A stretch of 64,000 nt of DNA from Terfezia claveryi. Taxonomy: Eukaryota; Ascomycota; Pezizomycetes; Pezizales; Pezizaceae. The notes under the pieces are model-generated. The model was not told the DNA's origin and did not search any database. It saw only the letters and a program-made list of their open reading frames with translations. Shown here one piece after another: positions 1 through 11,188 of the stretch. A program made the position numbers and the translations under genes. Location of the stretch: positions 434,001 through 498,000 of the forward strand of contig WHUX01000020.1 of assembly GCA_015179025.1 (NCBI GenBank), read 5' to 3'. Each line of letters starts with the position of its first letter. The stretch's first letter is position 1.

Positions 1-1276
1 ATTACGTGCTCTTATAGCTATACCTTCGCTTGATATGCTGCGTAGCTTCAGGGTAATCCGGTTATGCCTTTACCGTATTTCTCATTTCCCGTAATTGTTC
101 CCATAGCTCTGCTATAGTTAATCATTATACGTCTGAACGAATGTAGGGCATAGTATCGGACTCTTCGTGGGTCACAATAAAGCTATACATGGTGTTGATA
201 TGTGGAATATGATAGCAATATCACATCTGCATTATATCATAATACCATACTCCACATCTTTAAGCTTACAAATTGAGTCCAATACAATAGACAGAGAAAT
301 ACATATTATTTAATACCTAACTAAATAGAAAAGTACTTATAAGGATCAACTCTTATTTGGTCTATCAAATATATATGTACATTCTACTATAATAGGCAAT
401 GTACCAATGGGAATACTATCGGCAGCGGCTTGATCATGTGCCAAGACCAATAACCAGCGAGGGAAAATTACCCTGAAATGCGACTGTAGCATATCAAGCC
501 AAGGTAAAGCTATAGGAGCGCATAATTTATAGCATGCCTCCATATCGGAGCCTCAGGTATGTACAGTATGTTAAACCTAGAGAACAGGCCTACGGAAGCG
601 CGTGAATTGTAGTGTTACTAACGCGCTTGTGCCAACCAGACTAAATAACGCGGGTATTTGGTTGTGGTAAGAAAGGTTTATAGTCTGGTTGGGTTAGTGT
701 TGCTTTAGTGCTGTCGGATGTGACAAGAGGCTGCATGATGTCTATTTCAAAGGTTTTCCCATTTATAAAAATAGGACTGTACTTCACTCCCTCTCCGCAC
801 TATAACTACTAGGTCTTATCTACTTCTTTAGAGCATACACATATAATACTAATGTTTTGCATTTAGTTTTGGGGCCAAATCCTGTAGATTAATACCCATG
901 CTCATATGCACAAACAATGTCCTAAGAATATATATGTATTACGAAGAACTATAAATGACAAATCGAGAGCGCATTGCTTAAAACAGCGTACTCTTGCAGA
1001 TTATCATAGGCATATATGGAGTAGGTCTTTTTATTCACTGTCATTGCCTCGCTTTTTTTTTTTGAGTTTTATTCAGAAATGTAAATTAAGTTCACCTTCT
1101 GTTCGTCCCGCAAAAAAGAAACATCTCAAGACAAAACATATTCCCCGCCCCTCGTTCCTTCACCTCTTCGGATAGTACCTACCACGGATGGGCAATTTCG
1201 GCTGCCTTGTAACTAGTATAAGTGGCCATACTCATACAAATTGAAAAACCAGCCATACCTTGTCCGGCCCAGTAGC
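1..1276. other. intergenic, no supported gene
   Basis: AT-rich sequence with only short open frames, none with recognisable motifs or neat splice continuity. The only structure seen is the hairpin at 632-692. The end of the small minus-strand gene model at 1277-1600 borders it. Confidence 0.5.
632..692. repeat. short hairpin element (CCAACCAGACTA arms)
   Basis: Perfect 12-bp inverted arms, CCAACCAGACTA at 632-643 and TAGTCTGGTTGG at 681-692, enclose 37 bp. The same terminus-like motif recurs near 8823, 21400, 22514 and 45498, so this looks like a miniature inverted-repeat element or a fragment of one. No target-site duplication is clear. Confidence 0.5.
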
Positions 1277-1600
1277 TTACTCTGCTGAGGCATCTCGTCT
1301 GGGGCGGAATTCGTTGGTATTATTCCAACTAATATTGAGACCAGAATCAGTAACACTTCTCGCAGTCGTTGTTACGTTGTATCAGTATGCTGAACATTAG
1401 TATACTTACTGCCTAGTGACGTCTGGCTTCCCGGTCCTAACAACCACGATATAAGGGTCGTCCCTGGGCAACTGTAGGGAACTTGATTCTCTGGGCTGAA
1501 GCGGCCGGCCTTGGTTCGCCTGGGCTGTGTTATCTCTCGAACGGATAACAAGGGGCTGTGATTCGTCGTTGTAGACTGGAACGGTGAGAGTACCAGGCAT
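1277..1600 (-). CDS. tentative small two-exon protein of unknown function
   Basis: Exon 1 is 1410-1600 (ATG at 1600) and encodes a polar 63-residue stretch with a charged, Pro/Arg/Asp-rich composition and the run PYIVVVRTGKPD. It ends at a strong donor, GTAAGT. Joining to an acceptor near 1356-1359 gives a second exon, 1277-1355, that stays open for 26 codons to a TAA stop. The total is about 89 residues. No family is recognised, and no signal peptide or membrane segment is evident. The amino-acid composition looks protein-like and the donor is consensus, but the acceptor is ambiguous by 3 bp and no homologue is known to me. It may equally be chance. Confidence 0.33.
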
Positions 1601-3458
1601 GGTGATGTAGAATGAAGGTAGAAATTGGAGTGTAGTAGGGCTTTGTCGTTAACTAGTTGTTGTATAGGTGTATTCGAAGCGAGGTATGTGATTGATTTGG
1701 AGAGAGCAAGAGCATTATTGATAAAAGCTGCCTACCATACTTTATAAAACAATTTCAGGTGCTTTTCGATTATGATGTCGTTTGCATCCTAGTCTCCGCC
1801 AACCGAATGGCGGGTGTGTTTGATAATGTACAGGTCCATAAGACCACAGCACCCCACATACCGTTGCAGACTGCAGATGAATCACGTACTCATGCATACA
1901 ATATTACGTTTACGGCTTTGGCCGCTACTCATCGCCGACTGTAAGAAATCACAAATAACATTGTTGGAGACGCGATTTGTGGCGCCTAGATGAAATTTAT
2001 AGCCTTGATCGCCAACTGGCAAAGTCAGGTAACAACATATCGTAAATGTGCATTGATTAGGTAATAAACACCTTCAATATGAATGACAGTGCCCCAGAAA
2101 ACCACCCAAATGTCCAAATCTGCCATAATTCTTGAAGGAAAGAGTTGTAAGAGAAATATATCGATCTGAATAGCCTAGCCAATGATAGAGCAGTGATATA
2201 GTTGTTCTGACATTCTGACTTCCATCTAGCCAGCTGCAGTAGGAGCAGGGCTGGAGGCAAAGAGATTGACTCCTGCTGCTAGTAGATACATGTATTTCTG
2301 CACTGGGTTTGTGAACCGTGTAAGATTACGTAGGATTGCGAAGCTGGTTTGGCTAACACCCACCTGATACTGCTCTGTTTTTCTCTTCTCGTTCCATCCT
2401 CATTCCCGCATACTCTCACATGTCCTGATTATCCTGATGTCAACATTCTGATGTCAACATACTGATGTCAACATACTGATGTCAACATACTGATGTCATT
2501 GGAGAATGTTGGCGTATACTGTACATCCAATAGAAATTACGATTGAGTCTGTATGTGGGCATGAATCGATGGAGCTTCATGCCAAGGTCAGATGCCCTGT
2601 AAGTTAAAGCATTTATAGTAACAATATCAGTTGGACACCCCGAATTGTCTCGGAGGGACGAACCGGAAAAGATATGTAATGAAGCGGTATTTATTGTGTA
2701 AACCACACGATCCTCGAGATTATAGCTATATCACTCATATTAAGCATACTAGACCGGTAAAAAAGTATTTGATTATACACGTGCATCAATATTACCTACA
2801 TGCAGCTGGACCTCATGATCGATCAGTAGACATCGACTGTGTCAGTCCACAACTCTAGCAGCCACCTGTGTATATGTAGAAACATATGGTTTCGGAGGCC
2901 GTGGTGAGCAGGGGCTTGCAAGTTATGTTGCTATTACGTACTATGGGTCCTGCCCTTGCGGGGCGCTGGAGGCCATATACTAAGGCCATACCGAAGCCGC
3001 CTTTCGAGATATGGAGCAAGTACAGACTGACCTGTCCGATCAGCCAATTGGCAAATCAGCAACATATTTCGTACTCGTCTTGGAACCTGGCGACTGTGTC
3101 CTCCATCCTCCATCGGAGATCATCTTGGTGCTCATTACAGGTTCGAGTGCGAGAGCGTCAGGCCGCCCGATGCAAGAGTGGAGCTCCTCAAATTCCCACA
3201 CAACAGCCTTGGCAAGCAATCCCAAAGGTGAGCCCTTATGACGTACATCTATACCTTTTTCGAGACAGCAGTCTACAAAGTGACAGAATCAAGTGCGCGA
3301 TAGTCTGGCACAAGCCCCTGGGTGAGAGCGATGTCAGCGCTGGAGATTAGTCAGCAAGCAACGAAGGCAGGATGCGAGGCTGATGGCTGCTCCAGTACTC
3401 CCACACCCCCGCGCGGCAGCCCCCCACCCACCCCCCCGGATCCTACTCCTGTGTCACC
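1601..3458. other. gene-poor interval, possible coding relic near its end
   Basis: No convincing gene. It holds the 14-bp tandem repeat at 2434-2498. From about 2886 to 3350 two plus frames look partly protein-like (for example MEQVQTDL from 3011), but they shift frame around 3140 without a clean intron. This could be an eroded gene. The last 100 bp are C-rich and form the upstream region of the transporter at 3459. Confidence 0.4.
2434..2498. repeat. 14-bp tandem repeat, about 4.6 copies
   Basis: The unit CTGATGTCAACATA (first copy ends TT) repeats four times and is followed by a partial fifth copy. It lies in non-coding DNA. Confidence 0.9.
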
Positions 3459-5110
3459 ATGGCGGACTCTAACGAGCCGCTCATTCCCTCAGATGAGCAC
3501 TCCCAGGAGAGCTTCGAGCTTCCAGAACATCCACCCCACCCTGGCCACCCTTCTCCCCGATCCGACATCCCCAACGCCTACGTATGGACCCTTACCGCCA
3601 TCGCTGGAATAAGCGGGTTACTCTTTGGCTGTTTGTCTTCTCCGGTTTCCTTCAGCAAAAAAGTATCGCTAACACCCTCCCTTTTTCACCCTCGCAGACG
3701 ACACCGGCATCATCTCCTCCACCCTCCTCCATCTCTCCCCGTCACTGTCTCCGACCCCCGGAACCGAGCTATCCAGTCTTTCCAAATCCCTCATCACCTC
3801 GTCCACCTCCCTCGCCGCGCTTCTTTCCTCCCCTCTCTCTGGGGCCCTCGCCGACCGCCACGGCCGCAAATCCGCAATCTACCTCGCCGACTTACTCTTT
3901 ATCCTCGGCGCGGTATGGCAGGCTGTGGCATTCTCCATCTCACATATGGTTATTGGGAGATTTATCGTTGGGCTGGGGGTAGGCGTGGCGAGTGGGGTTG
4001 TTCCAATGTATATTGCTGAGCTTGCGCCGGCGAGTTATCGGGGGAGATTGACGACGCTGTATACCGGGTGTATAACTGGGGGACAGTTGCTGGCGTATGC
4101 GGTTGGGTGGTGGAGTGCAGAGGTTTTTACTGAGGGTGTAGGATGGCGAGTGGGGGTGGGGCTGGGGGCTGTTCCGGCAGCAGTGCAGGGGGTGGGGCTC
4201 GTTTGGCAGCCAGAGAGTCCGAGGTGGTTGGTCATGCGGGGGAGGAGGACTGAGGCGAGGGAAGTGTTGAGAAAGGTGATTGGGCAGGAGGATGATGCGG
4301 GAGTTGGAGGCGAGGTGGGGAGGAGGCTTGGGGAGATTGAGGAGGGGGTTGAAAGGGCGAGGGAGGAGGAAGGGGGAGAGGGGTGGTTAGAAAGGTGGTT
4401 GGATTTGTGGAGAGATAGGCAGGGGAGGAGGGCATTGGGTGTAGTGTGCATGTTGCAGGGGTTGCAGCAGTTTTGTGGGTTTGTACGTCCCCACATCCAC
4501 CACTCCACTTTTTTTCTCTATCCGCTAATTTCAATGGTAGAATTCACTCATGTACTTCTCCGCCACCATCTTCTCCCTCCTCAACTTCACCAACCCCACC
4601 GCCACAAGCATGCTCATTGCCTCCACAAACCTCCTCTTCACCCTCATTGCCTTCACCCTCATTGACCGCATCGGCCGCCGGCGCATCCTGCTCCTCTCCA
4701 TCCCAGGTATGATCATCGGCCTCCTTCTCTCTGCATACGCATTCTCCCACCTCGACCTTTCCTCCCCGTCAACCACAACTACCCTAGCCTCGCCAGTTTA
4801 CACGACTACTACCCTGGTCTCAATGCTCATCTACGTCTCCTCCTACGCTCTCGGGATCGGCACTGTCCCCTGGACTGCGCAAACAGAGGTATTTAAAATG
4901 CAGCATAGGGGACTAGGGAATGGACTGGCTACAGGGGTGAATTGGGGAGGGAACTTTGTCGTTGGGATTACGTTTTTGGGAATGTTGGAGAGGTGGGGGG
5001 GGGAGAGCGTATTTGGGGTATATGCGGTTGTTTCTGCGGTGGGATGGTGGGGGATTTGGAGGTGGTTTGGGGAGAGGGGAGGAACTGAGTTGGAGGAGGT
5101 GGAGACCTAG
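3459..5110 (+). CDS. MFS sugar/myo-inositol-type transporter
   Basis: Major facilitator of the sugar porter family, 508 aa, predicted to move a sugar or polyol across the plasma or vacuolar membrane by proton symport (known for the family). Exons are 3459-3630, 3698-4482 and 4541-5110; the 67-bp and 58-bp introns preserve frame exactly. Family marks seen: GLLFGYDTG across the first junction in helix 1, DRHGRKS in loop 2-3, a glycine-rich helix 4-5 region ending in SYRGRL, PESPRW before the central loop, QQFCGFNSLMYFSATIF in helix 7 (across intron 2), DRIGRR in loop 8-9, and a GTVPW variant in helix 10. The helix 7 motif resembles fungal myo-inositol carriers (ITR type), so inositol is the best guess. 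The start follows a good Kozak context (CACCATGGC) and gives the usual acidic N-terminus. The length is normal and no key motif is missing. Confidence 0.9.
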
Positions 5111-8100
5111 GAGGGGCTATTGGCTTAAAATTGGGACATAAGGTTTTGTTGACTTGAAGTCGCTGGGAGTATAAGATACGTGTGCTGTGTTATGGGGGTT
5201 GAGTATTTGCATATTTGCGGCGTTTGGTTTGCTCTGTTTTTGGTCCTTGCTTCTTGTACAGCGCAAGCGCAGTACCAGTCCCTGACTTGCTGATTAGTTT
5301 GTCAAGGGCGGTACTAGGTCCGTTATGGATCGGGAGCCAGATGTTTGGAGTCTGTATATATTTTTGAGTTCTTCCGATTCCGATACCTCCGTGGTCATCT
5401 CCCTTAGGTTTTTCTACCATTTTCTGATGTATGAAGCGGGTTGAGATTTTAGAGAATTAAATCTTGAAAAGAGACAGTAGTAGATAGTAGTTGGTATGTA
5501 GGATCGACTTTAGCTAGAGGTTTGTTGGTTGGACATACTCAGCTACTAGGTGGTGGGGGAAGGGGGGAACAAACTTTCTCCCAAAAATTATTTGATACAG
5601 GAGAGGTTGAACTTGATTCGTCATTACCATTCTCGACTCATTTGCGTGCCCTGGTGATCTTCCTGGTCAAGAAGGGAGGGCTGCAGCTAGTACCTCGGTA
5701 TCATATCTAATTTGATAGAGAGGAGGAATTAAATGCTTGTTCCTGTAGGAGAAGGTACTTGGATTGGAAATTAGACAAAAATATGAGAAATATATAAATA
5801 GTTCTCATTAAGGTTGCCTCAAGGTCTGGTAAGCACAGGGTTAGGTGGATTGGAGTCTATACTAAGTTAGCTCTATACGTCGAGGCTGCTTAAGCTTGTA
5901 GATTTATGGAATTCAATGATTCAATTTCCACATGGGATAAAATATTTATGATCTTCCCATATTGCTTAATTATTGCCTAGGAATTATTCTCGAGACCGTT
6001 CTGATAAGCAGCACATCTATACACCTATACTTCAGGTGCGAATTGAGGTCTCTAACTTTCAACAAATCACCTAAATAAAAATCTTACATGTCCAAAATAT
6101 AACCAGAATTTTTTTAAGTCCATACCCACAACCTCCCCTTTAAAGGTTCAACCCAAGCTTTCGGTACCATAAGCAACAACTACGTACATCTGTGAACCGC
6201 CAACGTCAAAAAACCGTGCATCACCCAACTTACCAACTCGGACCCTAGTCCGAGGCCACCCAGAATTATATGCTTCAACTGGGAGCCATCTTCTTCTCAA
6301 CATCCTCCTTGTATGACCCACCTGCAGATGAAAAGTAAACGGCTTCGCAAGAAAAACACCTACCAAGCTTGTGGTTTTATTAATTCTCCTAGTTCCCCCC
6401 CAGGAGCCTCTTGCTCCCAAGATACCTCTCATACCCATTCGTTTAACATCCTGTATTGTGCCTGTCATCTATCATGGGTATGAAAAAAAAACCTCCACTT
6501 TCTATACTGCGTATCCGACTTTGGACCGTGCATAGCACTCGCTCTCCGACCTGCTAGAAAGAGCCCCACACTTTCTTTCGTTGCCAAACCCAGAATCCAA
6601 AAGGATCAGAAGGCAGTAACCCTAAAATAAGAGCATGTGATTTATTAGCATCAAGTGAACAATGTTTACTAGAATGTGTTACACCTTACGCCTTGATAAG
6701 CAGGGTAACTACTCCGTGAATATATCAGATTACTAGTTTCGGCTTCAATTTTCATAGAGGTCTGTGAGGACATATGACCTGTATAAGCTTGATTGCCACA
6801 ATTGCAGAAAACCCCACAGTATGAATCTCTTATTTACGCTCTAATAGCTGCACCCCTGTTTAAAGGTTATTTGGAGGGAAAGGAGGCTGGTGTTGCATTG
6901 TATCTGCTTTCAAAGATGTGAACACGACCCTGGTTAACGTTAATCAACTTGGTGGTAGCAACGTAACGCTTCAATCACGACATTACTAGATGTACTGCTC
7001 TGCTAAGAGGACTCATTTTTTCTCTAGCATCATTAGTGCAAGTCGGGCGAGAATGTCAGCGGGAAATCTTTAGATGCCATTAGAACAAAGGTTTGTACCG
7101 AAATTACGTCGTTGCTCCACATTACCAGTTTGCTAAATTTGAATGTGACTGGAATGTGGACAGTTATGTATCATGCAGACGGAACGCCCCTTGTTTATAT
7201 GACCCATCTGGTGACAGAAGATCCCAAAGCGAACAGACAAATCCAACACAAATGCAGCCCTGGAATCGACGAAGTCCGGTATTTGGTTAGCTTTCTGGCA
7301 TGTACTATTTCTTAGGCAGTGAAGGAGCTTCAACCCCCTTTTTGTATTGACGCATTTGAGACTCGCAAGGTCACTATACTTTTTCAGGAATCCCGTTTCC
7401 AATAGGTTTTTGGGGAGGTAGTTCTATTTTGTATTCCTACTATATCATGTGTGAAACACAAAAACGTTCTAGGATGTACTAGGTGTAAGGGAATAGCGTG
7501 CGGCCTTTTTTTTCTCTTTTCTTTTTTTGGAGTCTATACGTCTGTGGAGTCTTAGGCTATGAGACGGTCCCGTTCCCCCACCTTAAAAGACTCGGAACAA
7601 CGGGCCAACTGTCGACTCACAACCAAATCAAACTGTAAAAGACCCGCCACCTGTATAACCTGAATGGAGGTGCGAAATGACAAACAAGGTAAAGGAAAAA
7701 TGATAAGCCATCACTAGAAAATCCATTACCGGTCGCTCACAAATCCACCCTCTACTTTCCTCTGTTGAAGTCATAAGCCTCAATTGGGAGCCAGCGTCCC
7801 CAGCTCATCTTTAGGTGACTCCCAACAGCTAGCTTCCTGTCAAACGGAGCTGGTGGCTTACCCAATCTCCGGTCACCCCCAGGAGTCAACGTGCCCCCAT
7901 AATCCCCCTCACTCCCATATCCTGTATGATATCTGCCATGGGTCTCTAGCAGGGGACCCCGTGAATCACAACCGCCTTCGCCAATTTGTCATTAAGTAGT
8001 GTCTTAGCTTGCGGCCTGTAGCGTGTGAAGAGTAACCAATCAGGATTCAATATCTGAACCTATCAAATATAACCAACTGGCCCATACCCATAATAAGTTC

Positions 8101-11100
8101 ATACTCTATTTATTCTTTTCATTAGTTTTAATATTCATTATTCATATCACGCTCTCTTTAGAATGTAGCAAAACGCTGATACCTATGCTGTGAATATAAA
8201 TACCGAAGGATCATTGATTCATAGCGTGTTCACGTGGGTTATTGCCGCAGGATTTAAAGTTCATCAATATTTACGGGCCCCTTTTTGTTTTCAGTCTCTT
8301 CTTTTCCGTACAAGTTTAGGGATCGAGGCTCAGTCAGGCCTCCGGGTCATCGGCTAGTCCGTTAATGAATAATGACAGCATGGGGCCTCATGCCATCTCG
8401 GGTTCGTTATGTGTATTTATCTCGCGTGGGTCTGGCAGATTAACTTGCCTCACCCTTGAATCCACCGGGTTTCCGTGTGGCTCCTCATGGCCCCCCTAAC
8501 TTTACTAAGTATTTAGAAAAAAAAAAAAAAAAACGTGGGTTATTGCAGCCAAAGGCGTGCTGAATACGTAGTAAATTTTGCAAGTACCGGTACCTCAAAG
8601 GCTCGCCAGGCTTTTTTTCGCCTACATAAATATGCACTTACACGCACAACACTGATTTCCTTAACTCCGAGTACTAGGTACTCGAGAATAATTGAATGAG
8701 AAGGTGCTTAAGAAGTAAGTATGTTCGGGAATTGGCTAATTCGCGAATGGGCCACTTCCCAGACAGGCCTGCCCGCCAAGCAATAGGTTTCCTAGTTGGG
8801 CTGGCCTCTTCAGGAATTGGCCTAGTCTGGCTCGCACAAGCTAATTCTAAAAGGATACAATATTTCTATTTCTGAGTGTGTGTGGCCTGATATTGCACTA
8901 TAATATATTACACTTCGAGAAGCTGCTCGTCGTACTGGTCCCAGTTTATATCCCGAGGTTTGTATTCTACATTCTCTTGTTAAATTTTTACCTAGACTTA
9001 TGTTTATGACAGAATTTCTGCAAGTGCAAGGGGAAGTGCCAAACTTGACAATGCAGCTGTATTAAATCCGGTTTTATTGCAGTTGCCGCTGCCACCCATA
9101 CATAGCTGCCCGAATACACCTATTGAACAAGATACTCGGTCACAATTGGAGATGGAAGTGGAACGAGGAGTCAACGCAACACCTAGGAGCAGACATTGAG
9201 GAGCATAGATATACATATCTCATTGAGCCCCTTTCAAAGAATCTCTTGATCTCACCGACGTAGGGTCAGCGTATGTAGTGGTGATGTTTCTATATAGTCC
9301 TGGACAAGTAAAGTAGAAGACGCCAAAATCTCACTATCCTAAAAGGAAATGTAGTGTCTGGGTGCTTTGTTTGGGATGCAGAAAGGGGTTCATGACGAGT
9401 TATCTACTGTACCTACATACAACTCCCATAAGATTCATTTTGCTCCAACCGTGCATTTGAGTATTTTTATCCACGCCCATCAACTTAAACCGTGCCGGTA
9501 CTTCCATACCATACTTTCCGAACATCATTACATCGTCGGAGTAATGTGGCAGGGGCGGCGGAAATTGTAATTGGAGGGAAGAACATTCGAATATCAGTGT
9601 ACATAGGGACTATTTTCACAAATGTGTACTTGACATCTGTTGTAGGGTATCGTGCATAGGAAAATAATAAAGTAATCGCGAATAAGACACTAAAATAAAA
9701 CCGACATATTGGGATGACTAAGACTATAGTCTTATGCACTAGATTCTTATGATATCCTTTCCCAAGGACTGCATAAAAGCTACCATATGATTTATATATG
9801 TACAACATGTAGCTAGACACAAGTAAGGTGCGCAGACGAATAGCCTACCTCCCCAATATGATAATGCCATGCCACTAACGCCCCGAACAAATTAACACTC
9901 TCCACTTGTTGTTCTAGGCTTCTGAATATTCTAATATTCTATAATTCCTCAAATCAGCTGTTACTAAATCCCTTGTAAGTCTGGATCGGATCCCTCCGCA
10001 GCTAAATGAGTTCTCTCGGGTGCATCTTTCGAAGCTCCTATATACATGAGATAATCCAACCCTAGGTCGCTCGATTGGGTGAACTAACTCGACCAATGGC
10101 ACCCACCCTAGCGAGGCTGCTGCGAATGCGATCGCTGACAATTGACTAATTATGTTGACCAAAAGAATATCTCTAGCCAGGCTACCAAGAACTGCAGCTT
10201 CCTGGAAACCTAATTTCCACTACCGCGGTAATTCGAATTAAAGAACCGGTTCTTAAATGGGCCGGGGCCATGTCTCGCAACGGCCACGCTTTAATCACTT
10301 CAGCTAACAACCTATTGCAAAATGGTTAGATTACGCCTGGTCAGCACCCAAACTTTCCTGTCTCAATATGGCCTAGAGTAAATCAGAACCCCAACTATAT
10401 TCTTGGGGGGGTTCTTCAATTCGGAAGGGGTTCTTAATTTCGAATTACCGCGGTAGCGTTGTCCAACATATTTTCGGGTTAATCAAGTTCAGGGTAAAAT
10501 AAGCTAGCAAGCAAAAAAAAAGTTACGCTTCTATGCAAGGAAAATGCAAGTTAGGCAATTTACTACAGTGCATGGCATATCACTGGAATTATCACCGAAT
10601 AAATTTCTGTGGAAATTTCTTCCGGGATCTTACTCAAGTTTATTCCATACCCTTCGGATATTGTTAAATATAATTATTGCAAGCTAATACTAGTTCTACA
10701 AATCAAAAGGTAGTTGTGAAATAGATGTAATTGGGTATAGGGTATACGTAATACCCAACTGACGGAGCGTTTATTTATAGGTATAGGAGGCACTCACGCG
10801 CGGTTGTAACAGATTGCGTGTGGAATGAAGTTACAATTCTGTGTATTGTCTGACTGTGTAGTTCAGCAACGTTTACGTAATATGCTATTTCAACCCTTGG
10901 AAGATATATGGAGGGATGACAATGCTTGATGAATATAGAGTTCTTAATCGAGCAAAATAATCAATTAGCACTGAAGAGTGATTTTTAAATACAAGCATTA
11001 TCATAAATATATTGTTGTAATGCAAATTGAAAAAGACATCAACGTTGAAATCCTAGGGCGGTCTGTTCATTCCACACAGAATACCATTCTGATATCCTCC

Positions 11101-11188
11101 ATAAATCAAACTCTATCACACATGCCCCAGGCTCTGCAGGGCTAGGTTTCCTTCGATGTATATGGCATGACAACCCAGACTATCTATA
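5111..11188. other. 6-kb gene desert
   Basis: No gene with recognisable motifs on either strand. It contains the MITE at 10223-10454, a 20-base A-run near 8514, and two direct copies of ACGTGGGTTATTGC (about 8233 and 8535). Short open frames occur (for example 6148-6468 minus, 7112-7315 plus, 9004-9216 minus), but none shows a domain, good splice context or repeat homology within this window. It probably consists of decayed mobile DNA. Confidence 0.5.
10223..10454. mobile_element. TA-flanked MITE with CCGCGGTAATTCGAA ends
   Basis: About 25-bp terminal inverted repeats begin CCGCGGTAATTCGAA. The left copy starts at 10223 and the right copy ends at 10454. TA on both sides is consistent with a Tc1/mariner-type target. 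The 232-bp interior has no ORF, so it is nonautonomous. The ends resemble those of the 22138-22458 element (CCGAAGTAATTG). Confidence 0.7.

Noticed and set aside
906..1175. 89-codon plus-strand frame
   Set aside because: Contains a T-run and basic low-complexity sequence; no motif, no splice support.
4035..4776. Long antisense open frames over the transporter gene
   Set aside because: They mirror strongly biased codons of the plus-strand exons, have low-complexity Pro/Ser or Arg/Met composition, and match no family.
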